Positions 1 through 18,935 of a DNA stretch of 52,500 nucleotides are shown one piece after another (the first letter of the stretch is position 1; each line of letters opens with the position of its first letter). The stretch comes from Chrysomallon squamiferum (lineage: Eukaryota > Mollusca > Gastropoda > Neomphalida > Peltospiridae). The notes below the pieces were generated by a model that made no database searches, was not told the origin of the DNA, and saw only the letters and a list, made by a program, of their open reading frames with translations. The position numbers were made by a program, and so were the translations under genes. The stretch covers positions 30,005,154-30,057,653 of the forward strand of contig CM022679.1 in NCBI GenBank assembly GCA_012295275.1. The letters run 5' to 3'.

Positions 1-372
1 CTAAAATGTGTCAGTGCAATAAGGAGAAGTTTATTACAGATGACATAAACGTGTTCAGCTCTGAACTTGATACGTTTGGTAATCACACAGTGGCACTTGG
101 AATTTCTTGAAAGTATTTAACAGAAAATTAAGCAATTTCTTCATTCTGGTGAAGCAGTCAGTGTAAATAAGAAAAATTGTATTAAACATAATAACAAGAA
201 ATTGTTAGACAAAAAACTTGATATTCAAACATTTCAACATTCGATACAATTGCCAACTGAAACTAGAATCATTTTATTAAGATAATAACACCAATTTATT
301 TGAGGAAAGATTTGATAATTTCATATTTCGTGGCACTTCTCAATAAAATAAGAAGATTTAAGACAAAAAAAA
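1..372. other. 5' flank of lectin gene 1
   Basis: AT-rich sequence upstream of the first lectin gene. I see no open reading frame with coding character and no clear TATA or CCAAT arrangement. A short A-run directly precedes the start codon at 373. The transcription start cannot be placed from the sequence. Confidence 0.4.
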
Positions 373-2811
<2,439 letters not shown>

Positions 2812-2924
2812 CCTGAAACATGCAAACGTGTTTTAATTAATCAAATGATAATTAAAAGAATTCTTAGTATATTTTTGCAATATTCTTGCGATGCAAACCC
2901 CAGAAAATATAAGTGAAAATTCAA

Positions 2925-2930
2925 AATAAA
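2925..2930 (+). promoter_or_regulatory. Candidate polyadenylation signal of lectin copy 1
   Basis: AATAAA lies 114 bases after the stop codon of lectin copy 1. It is plausible as the 3' end signal, but the region is A-rich, so a chance match is possible. Confidence 0.4.
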
Positions 2931-3119
2931 AAATTCATTTAAACATATATATATTAGTTATTTGGGGTGTTTCTGGTCTTTTTTTTTTTTTTTTTTCTTT
3001 GTGTGTGTGAACATACAGAACTTATTTTTTCTAATTTAATTACATCATTTGTTTTAATGATCATAAAACAGTAAATAAATAATAATATTAACAACAAGAA
3101 GAGCAACAAGAACAACAAC

Positions 3120-3290
3120 AATTATAATAATAATACTAATAATGAAGATGAAGATGATGATGATGATGATAGTAATAATAATAATGATAATGATAATAAT
3201 CATAACAGTAATAATAATAATAGTGATCATGATGATAATAATAATTTTTGATAAGAACAATAATTATAGTAGTAGTAAATAAATAAATAA
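3120..3290. repeat. Imperfect (AAT)/(GAT) trinucleotide-rich tract
   Basis: AATAAT, GATGAT and AAAT motifs follow one another with many interruptions, a few hundred bases downstream of lectin copy 1. No gene is supported here. Confidence 0.7.
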
Positions 3291-3359
3291 ATAAGCAGAA
3301 GCCACATGTATAGGTACATAAATCATCCATCCATCCATCCATCCATATATGCATATAAA

Positions 3360-3792
3360 CATACACACATACATACATACATGCATACATTCATACATAC
3401 ATACATACATACATACATACATACATACATACATACATACATACATACATACATACATACATACATACATACACACATACATACATACATACATACATAC
3501 ATACATACATACATACATACATACATACATACATACATACATACATACATACATACACACACACACATACATACATACATACATACATACATACATACAT
3601 ACATACATACATACACATACACACACACATACATACATACATACATACATACATACATACATACATACATACATACATACATACATACATACATACATAC
3701 ATACATACATACATACACACACACATACATACATACATACATACATACATACATACACACATACATACATACATGCATACATTCATACATAT
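3360..3792. repeat. (CATA)n tetranucleotide microsatellite
   Basis: About 430 bases of CATA repeats with a few CA-rich interruptions (near 3471, 3555, 3615, 3717). A short CCAT tract at 3327-3347 precedes it. All long open frames here are products of the repeat. Confidence 0.97.
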
Positions 3793-4027
3793 CTGAATTA
3801 ATGGCTTTGAGTATATATGCTGATGTTTTTTTCTTCTTCTTCTTTTGAAAATCAGTTTTACTTTTCGGTCTGACTGACCAAGAATGATTCTGGAGTACAA
3901 AAACAATATTTACCTACATTATTAATGTAATTATTTATGAAAATAAAAAAAAAAATAAAAAAATTTCATTATTTACACGTCCGGAGATATGAATTGATTT
4001 GACAGATGAAATGTCAAATAATGCAGT

Positions 4028-4035
4028 AATACAAA

Positions 4036-4086
<51 letters not shown>

Positions 4087-4112
4087 ATTAATTAATAAAT
4101 AAAATAAAATAA
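4028..4112. repeat. (AAAT)n microsatellite
   Basis: AAAT tetranucleotide repeat, pure over most of its length and degenerating at the right end. Confidence 0.9.
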
Positions 4113-4249
4113 AAAATGATATAGAATCATTCCTGTACTTTCAATTATTTCTTTATAGTGTATATGTGCAGTGATTACTATCAAAAAACATATTACATAA
4201 ATATTTTTGCTTAGTTCTAGTTCTTTTGTTGTTGTTTTTTCCCCAATCA

Positions 4250-4308
4250 GCCTAGTTTTTGGTGGTTTGTTAGTTTTTGGTGGTTTGTTAGTTTTTGGTG
4301 GTTTGTTT
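4250..4308. repeat. 18-bp tandem repeat, three units
   Basis: TAGTTTTTGGTGGTTTGT is repeated three times. The period is a multiple of three, so it keeps a short open frame, but nothing else suggests coding. Confidence 0.8.
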
Positions 4309-6408
<2,100 letters not shown>

Positions 6409-7745
6409 TGAAACCCATAGATACTCATCGTATCCCTGTGTAGAGACTATAACCCATAGGTACTCATCGTATCCCTGTGTAGAGACTATAACCCATAGGT
6501 ACTCATCGTATCCCTGTGTAGAGACTATAACCCATAGGTACTCATCGTATCCCCGTGTAGACTGAAACCCATAGATACTCATCGTATCCCTGTGTAGAGA
6601 CTATAACCCATAGGTACTCATCGTATCCCCGTGTAGACTGAAACCCATAGATACTCATCGTATCCCTGTGTAGAGACTATAACCCATAGGTACTCATCTT
6701 ATCCCCGTGTAGACTGAAACCCATAGATACTCATCGTATCCCTGTGTAGAGACTATAACCCATAGGTCCTCATCGTATCCCCGTGTAGACTGAATCCCAT
6801 AGATACTCATCGTATCCCTGTGTAGACTATAACCCATAGATACTCATCGTATCCCTGTGTAGACTATAACCCATAGGTCCTCATCGTATCCCCGTGTAGA
6901 CTGAATCCCATAGGTACTCATCGTATCCCCGAGTAGACTGAATCCCATAGGTACTCATCGTATCCCTGTGTAGACTATATCCCATAGGTCCTCATCGTAT
7001 CCCTGTGTAGACTATAACCCATAGGTCCTCATCGTATCCCCGTGTAGACTGAATCCCATAGGTACTCATCGTATCCCCTGAGTAGACTGAATCCCATAGG
7101 TACTCATCGTATCCCTGTGTAGACTATATCCCATAGGTCCTCATCGTATCCCTGTGTAGACTATAACCCATAGGTCCTCATCGTATCCCCGTGTAGACTG
7201 AATCCCATAGGTACTCATCGTATCCCCGAGTAGACTGAATCCCATAGGTACTCATCGTATCCCTGTGTAGACTATATCCCATAGGTCCTCATCGTATCCC
7301 TGTGTAGACTATAACCCATAGGTACTCATCGTATCCCCCTGTAGACTGAAACCCATAGATGCTCATCGTATCCCTGTGTAGACTATAACCCATAAATACT
7401 CATCGTATCCCTGTGTAGACTATAACCCATAGGTACTCATCGTATCCCCGAGTAGACTAAATCCTATAGGTACTCATCGTATCCCCGTGTAGACTGAAAC
7501 CGATAGATACTCATCGTATCCCTGTGTAGACTATAACCCATAGGTACTCATCGTATCCCTGTGTAGACTATAACCCATAGGTACTCATCGTATCCCTGTG
7601 TAGACTGAAACCCATAGATACTCATCGTACCCCTCTGTAGACTATAACCCATAGGTACTCATCGTATCCCTGTGTAGACTATAACCCATAGGTACTCATC
7701 GTATCCCCGTGTAGACTGAATCCCATTGGTACTCATCGTATCCCA
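6409..7745. repeat. 37/39-bp minisatellite, about 36 units
   Basis: Tandem array of a unit containing CCCATAGGTACTCATCGTAT and CCCTGTGTAGACT. Early units are 39 bases (extra AG) and later ones 37 bases. Variant positions alternate in patterns (TATAACCC versus TGAAACCC or TGAATCCC), indicating higher-order structure. Because 39 is a multiple of three, a repetitive minus-strand frame stays open at 6397-6582; it collapses in the 37-base units and is not a gene. Confidence 0.97.
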
Positions 7746-7865
7746 GTATATAACAAAACCCATCATAGCCATTCACTGAAATGGAATGATTATAAATATT
7801 CTACATAGTTTTCATTTATTTTCGAAATACCTTATTAATAAAACAAATTTACGTTTACGATATGC

Positions 7866-8200
7866 CAACCTGGAATATTTTTTGTTAATAAAACTGAGCT
7901 ACATGACTACCTGTACTGTTTTTGTTAATAAAACTTAGCTATATGACAACCTGTAACGTTTTTGTTAATAAAACTTAGCTACATGACTACCTGAAATGTT
8001 TTTATTAATAAAACTAAGCTACATGACTACCTGAAATGTTTTTATTAATAAAACTAAGCTACATGACTACCTGAAATGTTTTTGTTAATAAAACTAAGCT
8101 TCTTGACTACCTGTAATGTTTTTGTTAATAAAAGTAAGCTTTCTAACTATTAGTAATGTTTTTGTTAATAAAACACAAATTTCTAAATATTAGAATTACT
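7866..8200. repeat. 40-bp minisatellite, about 8 units
   Basis: Unit containing TTTTTGTTAATAAAACTTAG followed by CTACATGACTACCTGTAATG. Outer units are more diverged. A degenerate relative lies at about 13296-13645, downstream of the second lectin gene. Confidence 0.95.
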
Positions 8201-8326
8201 TTTATTTGTTGATCAAACCAAACTGGCTATTTGTAACCTGTTTCTTCAGAAAACATAGTTTGACGTTTTAAAACAACTTTTCCCACACAATAATACTGCA
8301 ATATAAATCGTTTTATTTCGTTATTT

Positions 8327-8480
<154 letters not shown>

Positions 8481-9600
8481 GTCATGTAAAAATGAAAATG
8501 AAGCAAGCTGCTTCCAATCATATTCAGCCATTAATGTTATATGACGTCAGTTACTAGGAGACGATAGCTTTTATCTGTTATATAAGTATGTAGTAGTTCT
8601 ATACAGTAATACGTCAAGTATTGCAGTACTTGTTCTCACTATATATTTTATAAAGTGATTATTTAATATAACTATAGTATTTACTGTTTGCCAATTAAAC
8701 CATCATCTACTCGGAATTTTTATTATTATTATGCACATAATATTTCTTTACTTATTGTAAAGTTAATCAGCATTAATTACTGACAAAAAAATAATAATAA
8801 TTATAAAATAAAAAGATTGAGGAGGTGAAATTATATATTTATAAAATACAATTTTTAAAAATTAAATCCGATTTAATAAAATAAGGAAACAAATATTATT
8901 CATCAATACCCAATTTAAGTACGCCTAAGACAAACAGAATATTATAATTTAATTTATCAAAAATGTCATAATCCTCAAATGATGCGTGCGAAAATAAAAC
9001 TCTTTGCTTTAATATAAAAAAAAAAAAAACATAAAAGGTCTTGCAACCAACATACTATTTGTTTCCTATTCAAAATTACTGCATGGAACTGATTTCTGGA
9101 AATTTTATCCGTTTAGTTTTAAAATGACAAGAGAAGATCAGCATATATTTCTCTTTTCTTTACATTTCTTCACGCTTGTCATGTTATTGATCTCTTGTGA
9201 AAAGACATTGACTACATACATAATGAAGAACACAAACACAACAACCGATAAACAATACTTCGTGGATTATGTTTTCCTGCTTGCAAACTGAATGAATCCA
9301 CATTACTAATTGACAGAATCTTCTGACTGTAGAAAAATACATTTTCAAAAGAGCTACAGTGATATGTTTAACAATTAATGACATATTTGTGCAAACACTG
9401 ACTATTTTATTATACGTCAACGGCTAAGAAGTTAGTGTCGCAGAGTCAAGTGAGTGTAAAATAATTGAGAGAACGATGTAGTAACGTGTGTAAATTGTTA
9501 AAACGTCTTTCTTCAAAAGTTGTTGTTTTTGTTTGTGTCAGTATGTACAGTAATATAAACTATTTCAGTTTTTAATATTGTGGTTTCTGTAATACGAATG
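8481..9600. other. Gene-free upstream region of lectin copy 2
   Basis: AT-rich sequence with one CRE-like TGACGTCAG at 8543 and short A-runs. No supported gene; the minus-strand frame at 9184-9420 lacks coding character. Confidence 0.4.
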
Positions 9601-9609
9601 TTTTAAAAA

Positions 9610-9640
9610 CTATAAATCTGCGTCCCTATTGGCTTAAATA
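9610..9640 (+). promoter_or_regulatory. Possible core promoter of lectin copy 2
   Basis: A TATAAAT motif at 9611-9617 and an ATTGG (reverse CCAAT) near 9628 lie about 100 and 85 bases before the start codon at 9713. Spacing suits a pol II promoter with a short 5' UTR, but such motifs are common in AT-rich DNA. Confidence 0.3.
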
Positions 9641-9712
9641 CAAAGAATATTTGAAACATTTTCAAACTGTTATCGCTCAAGTTTCGATCTATAGACAGAA
9701 GAATCTTCAAAC

Positions 9713-12618
<2,906 letters not shown>

Positions 12619-12649
12619 CAGCACGTTGACGATGCTCAGGAAAAAGGAA

Positions 12650-12674
12650 TAATAATAATAATAATAATAATAAA

Positions 12675-12707
<33 letters not shown>

Positions 12708-12785
12708 ATTAATAATTTGTATAATAATAATAATAATAATAATAAAATAAAATAAAACAAACAAGCAAACAAACAAACAAACAAA
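12650..12785. repeat. (AAT)n and (CAAA)n tracts in the 3' flank of lectin copy 2
   Basis: AAT repeats begin about 30 bases after the stop codon and include an AATAAA at 12669-12674 that could serve as polyadenylation signal. CAAA repeats follow at about 12758-12790. Confidence 0.85.
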
Positions 12786-12859
12786 CAAAACGGTAACAAC
12801 GAATAGGTTGTAGGAAACTTTACAACTAAATTAAAATATTATAGGCAGCATTCTTATAA

Positions 12860-13145
12860 ATCGTAAGTCATTATATTATGCACGTTTAAAATTGTAAGCG
12901 TTAGATCCATGCTCATAAAGGTAAGCATTATACGTACATTTAAAAACTTAGGTTATTATATGTACGTTTAAAAAGGTAAGTTATTATTATGTATGTTTAG
13001 GTAAGTATTATATGCACGTCTAAAAAAGAAAGGTATAGGTAAATAAAGGTAAGCCTATAATATGTTTATAAATGTAAGTTATTAGGTGAATGTTTATTAA
13101 GGTAAAATATTATATACACATTTATAAAGATAAATTGTTATTTGC
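12860..13145. repeat. Degenerate ~30-bp tandem repeat
   Basis: Roughly nine units built on GGTAAGTTATTATATGCACG followed by TTTAAAAA, with variable spacing. Confidence 0.7.
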
Positions 13146-13295
13146 GAAGCAAAACATTATATAATTAAAACAGATGAAAGGGTAAACTTCTGAATACGAA
13201 ACTGGTTAGATGTGTGTGAAAGAAAACACGAGCTTAAACAGTTTGTAGTTAGTTTGTTAATCTTTTTATTACCTGGTTTTAAAACAGAAAGCAGG

Positions 13296-13645
13296 CAATG
13301 TTATTATCAATAAAACGAAACATTTTGGCAGCGTGTAATGTTCTTGTTAATAAAAACCAAGAAATTTGACTGTTTGTTAATAAAACCAAGACATTTTACT
13401 ATTTTGTGATGTTTTTTGTTTTTGTTTTGTTTTGTTAATAAAACCAGACAATATGACTATTTGTAATGAATTTGTTAATAAAGCGATGTAGTTCGACTAC
13501 TTGTGATTTTGTTGTTAATGAAACCAGGCATTTGACTGTTTGTAATGTTACTTTTGTTCATAAAGCCAAACAGTGTGGCTATTTGTAACGTATGTGTTAA
13601 AAGAACCACGAAATGTGACTACAATTTCGTTAACAAAGGATTCTG
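13296..13645. repeat. Degenerate ~42-bp repeat related to the 7.9-8.2 kb minisatellite
   Basis: About eight units of GTTAATAAAACCAAG followed by a variable ACATTTGACTATTTGTAATG segment. Motif order matches the 40-bp array upstream of lectin copy 2, at lower identity. Confidence 0.8.
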
Positions 13646-13725
13646 AGGAGTTATTCGTTCCCTTTGGGGAATCAAAGATATTTAGCGATTTTCACGTCTT
13701 TGACAAATTTGCATGGTTAAATAAT

Positions 13726-13727
<2 letters not shown>

Positions 13728-13757
<30 letters not shown>

Positions 13758-13799
13758 GAAATATGTATATATATATATATGTGTGTGTGTTTGAAATTT

Positions 13800-13875
<76 letters not shown>
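13728..13875. repeat. (AT)n and (GT)n microsatellites
   Basis: Two AT tracts (about 13728-13750 and 13766-13780), then a GT tract of about 74 bases at 13802-13875. Confidence 0.97.
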
Positions 13876-13876
<1 letters not shown>

Positions 13877-14109
13877 GTATTGCAAAAAAGTTAATATTCA
13901 TAATAGAAATAATAATAATAATAATAATGATGACGATGATGATGATGATGTTGTGTAGAAGAAGAATAAAAACACAAATAAATTAATATAAGAAGAAAAG
14001 TAATAAGTGCATGCTCAGTATGGACGGAAAACCTGCTTAAGTAGATTAATCAAGGGAGATAAATATTCTAATCATAACGATTATGATGTCTACTGGTGTT
14101 ATCTTTTCC

Positions 14110-14260
14110 TGTTAATAATAATAAGAAGAAGAAGAACAATAGTTCTAGTAGCAGTAGTAGTATTAGTAGTAGCTGTAGCAGTAACAGCAGCAGCAACAGC
14201 AGTAGTAGTACTAGTAGTAGAGGTCGTAATAGTTGTAGTAACAGTAGTAAAATATGTTCG
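14110..14260. repeat. Imperfect (AGT)/(AGC) trinucleotide tract
   Basis: Interrupted AGT, AGC and AGA trinucleotides. Several frames stay open across it with low-complexity products, none coding. Confidence 0.85.
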
Positions 14261-14460
14261 ACTCTCGTTAGCTGCATCTGACGGTTTTAGGTCGTGATTG
14301 GACTTTGTCCTCCTGTGATACAACGTTCCCGAATATTGTCTACGTGCAAAGTCTAAACAGAAGTACATACGACAGGGTATATTCAGTCCTAAACACAGTG
14401 ATGTATACATACATAATATATATTAACAACAGCACTATCAGCATCAACAAAAACTAAGAA

Positions 14461-15575
14461 ATAGTAATAAGTAGTAGTAGTAATAAGTAATAGTAACAGT
14501 AGCGGTAATACTAGTAGTCCGTCATAGACGAAGAAGAAGTAGTATATAGTAGTACTAATAGTAGTAGCAGTATATAGTAGTACTAATAGTAGTAGTAGTA
14601 TATAGTAGTACTAATAGTAGTAGCAGTATATAGTAGTACTAATAGTAGTAGTATATAGTAGTACTAATAGTAGTAGTAGTATATAGTAGTAGTATTAATA
14701 GTAGTAGTATATAATAGTAGTAGTAGTTGCATTATATAGTAGTACTAATAGTAGTAGTAGTATATAGTAGTACTAATAGTAGTTGCAGTATATAGTAGTA
14801 CTAATAGTAGTAGCAGTATATAGTAGTACTAATAGTAGTAGCAGTATATAGTAGTACTAATAGTAGTAGCAGTATATAGTAGTACTAATAGTAGAAGTAG
14901 TATATAGTAGTACTAATAGTAGTAGTAGTATATAGTAGTACTAATAGTAGTAGCAGTATATAGTAGTACTAATAGTAGTAGCAGTATATAGTAGTATTAA
15001 TAGTAGAAGTAGTATATAGTAGTACTAATAGTAGTTGCATTATATAGTAGTACTAATAGTAGTAGCAGTATATAGTAGTACTAATAGTAGTAGCAGTATA
15101 TAGTAGTACTAATAGTAGTAGCAGTATATAGTAGTACTAATAGTAGTAGCAGTATATAGTAGTACTAATAGTAGTAGTAGTATATAGTAGTACTAATAGT
15201 AGAAGTAGTATATAGTAGTACTAAGTAGTAGTAGTATATAGTAGTACTAATAGTAGTAGTAGTATATAGTAGTACTAATAGTAGTAGCAGTATATAGTAG
15301 TACTAATAGTAGTAGCAGTATATAGTAGTACTAATAGTAGTAGCAGTATATAGTAGTACTAATAGTAGTAGCAGTATATAGTAGTACTAATAGTAGTAGC
15401 AGTATATAGTAGTACTACTAATAGTAGTAGTATATATAGTAGTACTAATAGTAGTAGCAGTATATAGTAGTACTAATAGTAGTAGCAGTATATAGTAGTA
15501 CTAATAGTAGAAGTAGTATATAGTAGTACTAATAGTAGTAGTAGTATATAGTAGTACTAATAGTAGTTTACTGTA
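14461..15575. repeat. 28-bp TAG-rich minisatellite, about 37 units
   Basis: Unit reads TATATAGTAGTACTAATAGT then AGTAGCAG, with period 28 confirmed at 15065, 15093 and 15121. The main variants exchange AGCAG, AGTAG, AGAAG and TTGCA at one position. It probably grew from a simple TAG tract, still visible at its left end. TAG and TAA triplets keep it closed in most frames. Confidence 0.95.
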
Positions 15576-15636
15576 GGAATGTTGTCTAATCAGACAGAGA
15601 ATATTCATTCATACATATGTACGTACTCACATACAG

Positions 15637-15683
<47 letters not shown>

Positions 15684-15938
15684 TATACATTTAGAAATGA
15701 AAAAGAAATTTATTACGAAATGTATTTTATATGGCTCTTGTTTTACTATTTCTTCTGTTACTGAAATTATTATAATATATGACAACTGCCAATACTAGTT
15801 GTTCTGTCACCTGATAATTAAATTTAGAAAAAAAATAAATATATAAATAAATATATAAATATATAAATAAATAAATAAATAAATAAGAAGAAAGAAATAA
15901 ATAAGTAAATAAATAAATAAATTCATTCATTCATTAAT

Positions 15939-15975
<37 letters not shown>

Positions 15976-16080
15976 GTTAATAATAATAACAACAATAACA
16001 ACAACAATAAATAAAAAAAATAAATAAATAAATAAACAAATAAATAAACAAATAAATAATCCGTTAGCGCGGCAGTTGTA
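15576..16080. repeat. Cluster of short microsatellites
   Basis: (CA)n at 15639-15680, (AAAT)n-rich sequence at about 15835-15925, (CTA)n at 15941-15975 and AAAT/AAAC repeats at 16005-16060. No gene is visible. Confidence 0.9.
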
Positions 16081-16646
16081 TTTTTATACACACAGCTCTC
16101 CGTATAGTTTCACAGTTCATATTTTTTACAAAAAAAACAAGCTACATCATCTTCGACATGCATTATACCGTTCAGAGCAAAACCCAAGTGATTCTGCCTC
16201 GTGTGCGACGCTAATGGGGACAAGCGCCTATTTTTACATACTTCGCAGATGATGTCTACTAGATTATCTCCCTTAGTCCCGTGGCACAAATATAGCTACA
16301 TTAATGGGTCATGTGACTGCCAGAGCGTGCCCTAACGAAGCAGACGAGAGAACGTATTTCGAGGAAAGTACTAAATTATCGGAGTAGCGGTGTTGTGTTG
16401 TTCCGTTTGTGTTACTTTTTTTTTTTTCTACTCCTTTTGTCAAGTCCGTCGAGGATTTCACTGGTGAAAAGTGACAACCATGAAAAGCAAAGAAAAAGTG
16501 TGCATTTAAAAAAAACAAAAAAAAAACAACAACAGTAAGATTTAAACGGAGAAACAAGCACGAGAAACAAAAGTAACAGAACCGTGCAGGATTAACGGGA
16601 ACTGTCTGATTGTGTGTGCGGCGTTTTGTTTCCACGAACAAATAAG
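16081..16646 (+). promoter_or_regulatory. Presumed 5' UTR/promoter region of the PKG gene
   Basis: This 566-base stretch has fewer simple repeats than its neighbours and leads directly into the PKG start codon. An in-frame TAA at 16593-16595 closes the frame upstream, supporting the ATG at 16647. No clear TATA box was identified, and the transcription start is unknown. Confidence 0.35.
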
Positions 16647-16912
16647 ATGGGAAACTTGCAAGAATTGGAAAATCTGCTGCGGGTGAAGGAGGATAAAATA
16701 AGGGAGTTACAGCTGATGCTTGAAGAACGGGATGAGAAGATTCTGCTGCTAAAAAGCAAGCTGGACAAATTTAAGTCGGTCCTGCCCCAGGCCCCGCTTA
16801 TTGTAGGTCCCAGGAAACAGAGAGCCCAGGGGATTAGTGCAGAGCCCCAGATACTCCAGTCCATCAATGACATCACTAAAGAACGCTTCAGGAAACATTC
16901 CAAATCAAACAG
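16647..16912 (+). CDS. PRKG1: cGMP-dependent protein kinase type I, first coding exon (alpha-like N-terminus)
   Basis: The exon encodes 88 residues plus two bases of the next codon and ends at an AG|GTACGT donor. Residues about 4-46 form a heptad-patterned, charged coiled coil, the leucine zipper that dimerises PKG I and docks anchoring partners. Residues 54-68 (GPRKQRAQGISAEPQ) match the autoinhibitory/pseudosubstrate segment of vertebrate PKG I-alpha, where RAQGISAEPQ is conserved. The exon ends in KHSKSN plus a split arginine, matching the family's position just before the first cyclic-nucleotide-binding domain. The start has A at -3, G at +4 and an upstream in-frame stop. In the family the kinase acts in NO/cGMP signalling in the cytosol. 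The cGMP-binding and kinase domains were not seen in this window, so the gene must continue beyond a long intron. Confidence 0.88.
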
Positions 16913-17021
16913 GTACGTCGGCATCATCATCATCGTAATTTATTTATTATTATTTTTATTTTGTTTTTTAATTTTATTTGTTTGTTCGTTTTTTAAATGT
17001 ACTGTAAATGGTATTTCTAAG

Positions 17022-17134
<113 letters not shown>

Positions 17135-18178
17135 AGTGTACATTGAATGTGCATTTTTTTGGCCGTGGAATGCCATGATTTATTATAATTATTTTCTCAA
17201 GCTATCTAAACGCCACTCAAAACAGCAGTGCTGGTACGTATTATAATATGTCAAATAGTGACACATTTGCCTGTGTCAAGTCGAGCAGTAACGAGAAACA
17301 ACTCACTTGACGTAACTGTGGATAAGAAAATATATATATATATATATAGTACACCTGTTAATTTGTACTTTCCCCTGTACGATACTCTTTACGTTGTTAG
17401 CGAAATTTTTATCTTATCCACATTTTCTACAACAGTTATTTCGGCGTGCACGGCACATGTTGATGGTGTAATATTTTAATTACAGCATTACTCACTGTGT
17501 AAAATCACATATTAATTTTCACACCTGATTTCCTCTTAACACGAAACACAGTTGTTTGAATTAAGCAAATTTTTCGTATGCTTTTCATACAATTTTTTTT
17601 TTCTTCTTCTTCTTTTTCTTTTTTTTTTTTTTTTTTTTTTTTTTTGTTGCCGGGTTTGAATTATGGTCTAAAAATGTCTGGTTTAATGACCTTCCTTATC
17701 TGAATCATTTCTAATGACAGTATTTAACAGTTAAAGTAAGTAGACAGGGCTTGAATATATGACACGGCTGTATTCATACGATCTAAATCACTGGTGAACT
17801 TATTCATTTATCATGATCACAGATTACCTTTGAACATAACACTCATATTTCTGATAACAATTTCTCTCTTTATATATAAATACACACACACACACACACA
17901 CAGAGGTACATACACACTTAGATCGATAGATAGATTATGAATATCTGTGATCAAATATGGAGATATCGAAAGTGAAAATTGTGATATTGACACTAAACGT
18001 ATACGACTTTCTGTTTTGATAAATATTCTGCAATGAGGCGTTTCATGGCTGAACATGCAAATATGTATACTTTTACTGATAAGCAAAACAAACTTACTGT
18101 CTCGTATGTATGACCTATACTTTCTGTTATTTCACAGGCATGCGCGCACATACAGACACATAGTTCTCGATCGATCGA

Positions 18179-18279
<101 letters not shown>

Positions 18280-18504
18280 TGTAATTACAAAAACATTGTA
18301 AATACGCAAATATAAACGGATTATCTATCCCTTATAAATGCACAAAAAACACATACAGATCACAAATATGCATACATATACACATATATACATTCACATA
18401 CACACACATACACGCATACTGATGACTGACATGCACACACATACGTGTATACAAACACACACATACACAAACACAACCATACAGACACAAACTCGTACAG
18501 ACAC

Positions 18505-18687
18505 CTACTGACGATATTGCACCACTCGCTCTGTGACAGTCTGTGAAGTCGACGAGTCCGATGATACCAGATAAAGCTTTCTCAAATCTTTCTCTAACTT
18601 ACCACCGACCTGTGCCGGCTTGCTAGCCCCGGGCCTTTTTCTCTCCGACACACTGTCAAAAGACGTGCGAGTCTTTAAACTGGACAT
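18505..18687 (-). CDS. Possible coding exon of unknown protein
   Basis: On the minus strand an ATG at 18687 opens a 60-codon frame to a TAG at 18505. The product is hydrophilic and mixed in composition (for example SVSERKRPGASKP and KLEKDLRKLYLV), unlike the low-complexity frames around it, and the DNA is visibly richer in G and C. Just before the stop a TCA|GTAGGT could act as splice donor, so the frame could be an internal or first exon. The ATG context is weak. I do not recognise the protein. If real, the gene would run leftward, antisense to the PKG first exon. It may equally be chance. Confidence 0.28.
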   Translation of the reverse strand: MSSLKTRTSFDSVSERKRPGASKPAQVGGKLEKDLRKLYLVSSDSSTSQTVTERVVQYRQ

Positions 18688-18821
18688 GGATGTATGTATT
18701 ATGTCACACACACACATAACCCCTACTTGTCACACGGCTATCAAATACAATAAAAACCATATACCAGTCAGGGCCGGTCCCACAAACTGGGAAATAATTT
18801 TCATAACGATCTGTGTTTCAC

Positions 18822-18824
<3 letters not shown>

Positions 18825-18859
<35 letters not shown>
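18825..18859. repeat. Poly(A) run of about 34 bases
   Basis: Long A homopolymer followed by AATAATAAT. It could be the tail of an old retroposon, but no recognisable element body precedes it. Confidence 0.9.
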
Positions 18860-18861
<2 letters not shown>

Positions 18862-18887
18862 ATAATACGTTGTAGAGGACGGTGTGT

Positions 18888-18935
18888 GTGTGGGGGGGTG
18901 ATGCATGCCACTCCCACCCCCACCCCCACCCCCTA
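18888..18935. other. G-run and (CCCCCA)n tract, potential G-quadruplex
   Basis: A run of seven G at about 18892 and, 20 bases later, CTCCCACCCCCACCCCCACC. The minus strand therefore has four or more G-tracts separated by single T, a sequence able to form a G-quadruplex. Confidence 0.6.

Noticed and set aside
3264-3906. Long open frames on both strands in the CATA array
   Set aside because: They are periodic Tyr/Met/Cys/Val or Ile/His/Thr strings produced by a four-base repeat; the same holds for 50025-50893.
6409-7745. CRISPR-like array
   Set aside because: Units are directly adjacent 37/39-base tandem copies with no unique spacers, in a eukaryotic genome.
16647-16664. MGN start of the PKG exon as a myristoylation site, as in PKG II
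   Set aside because: Residue 6 is glutamate rather than serine or threonine, and the following leucine zipper and RAQGISAEPQ segment are type I-alpha features.
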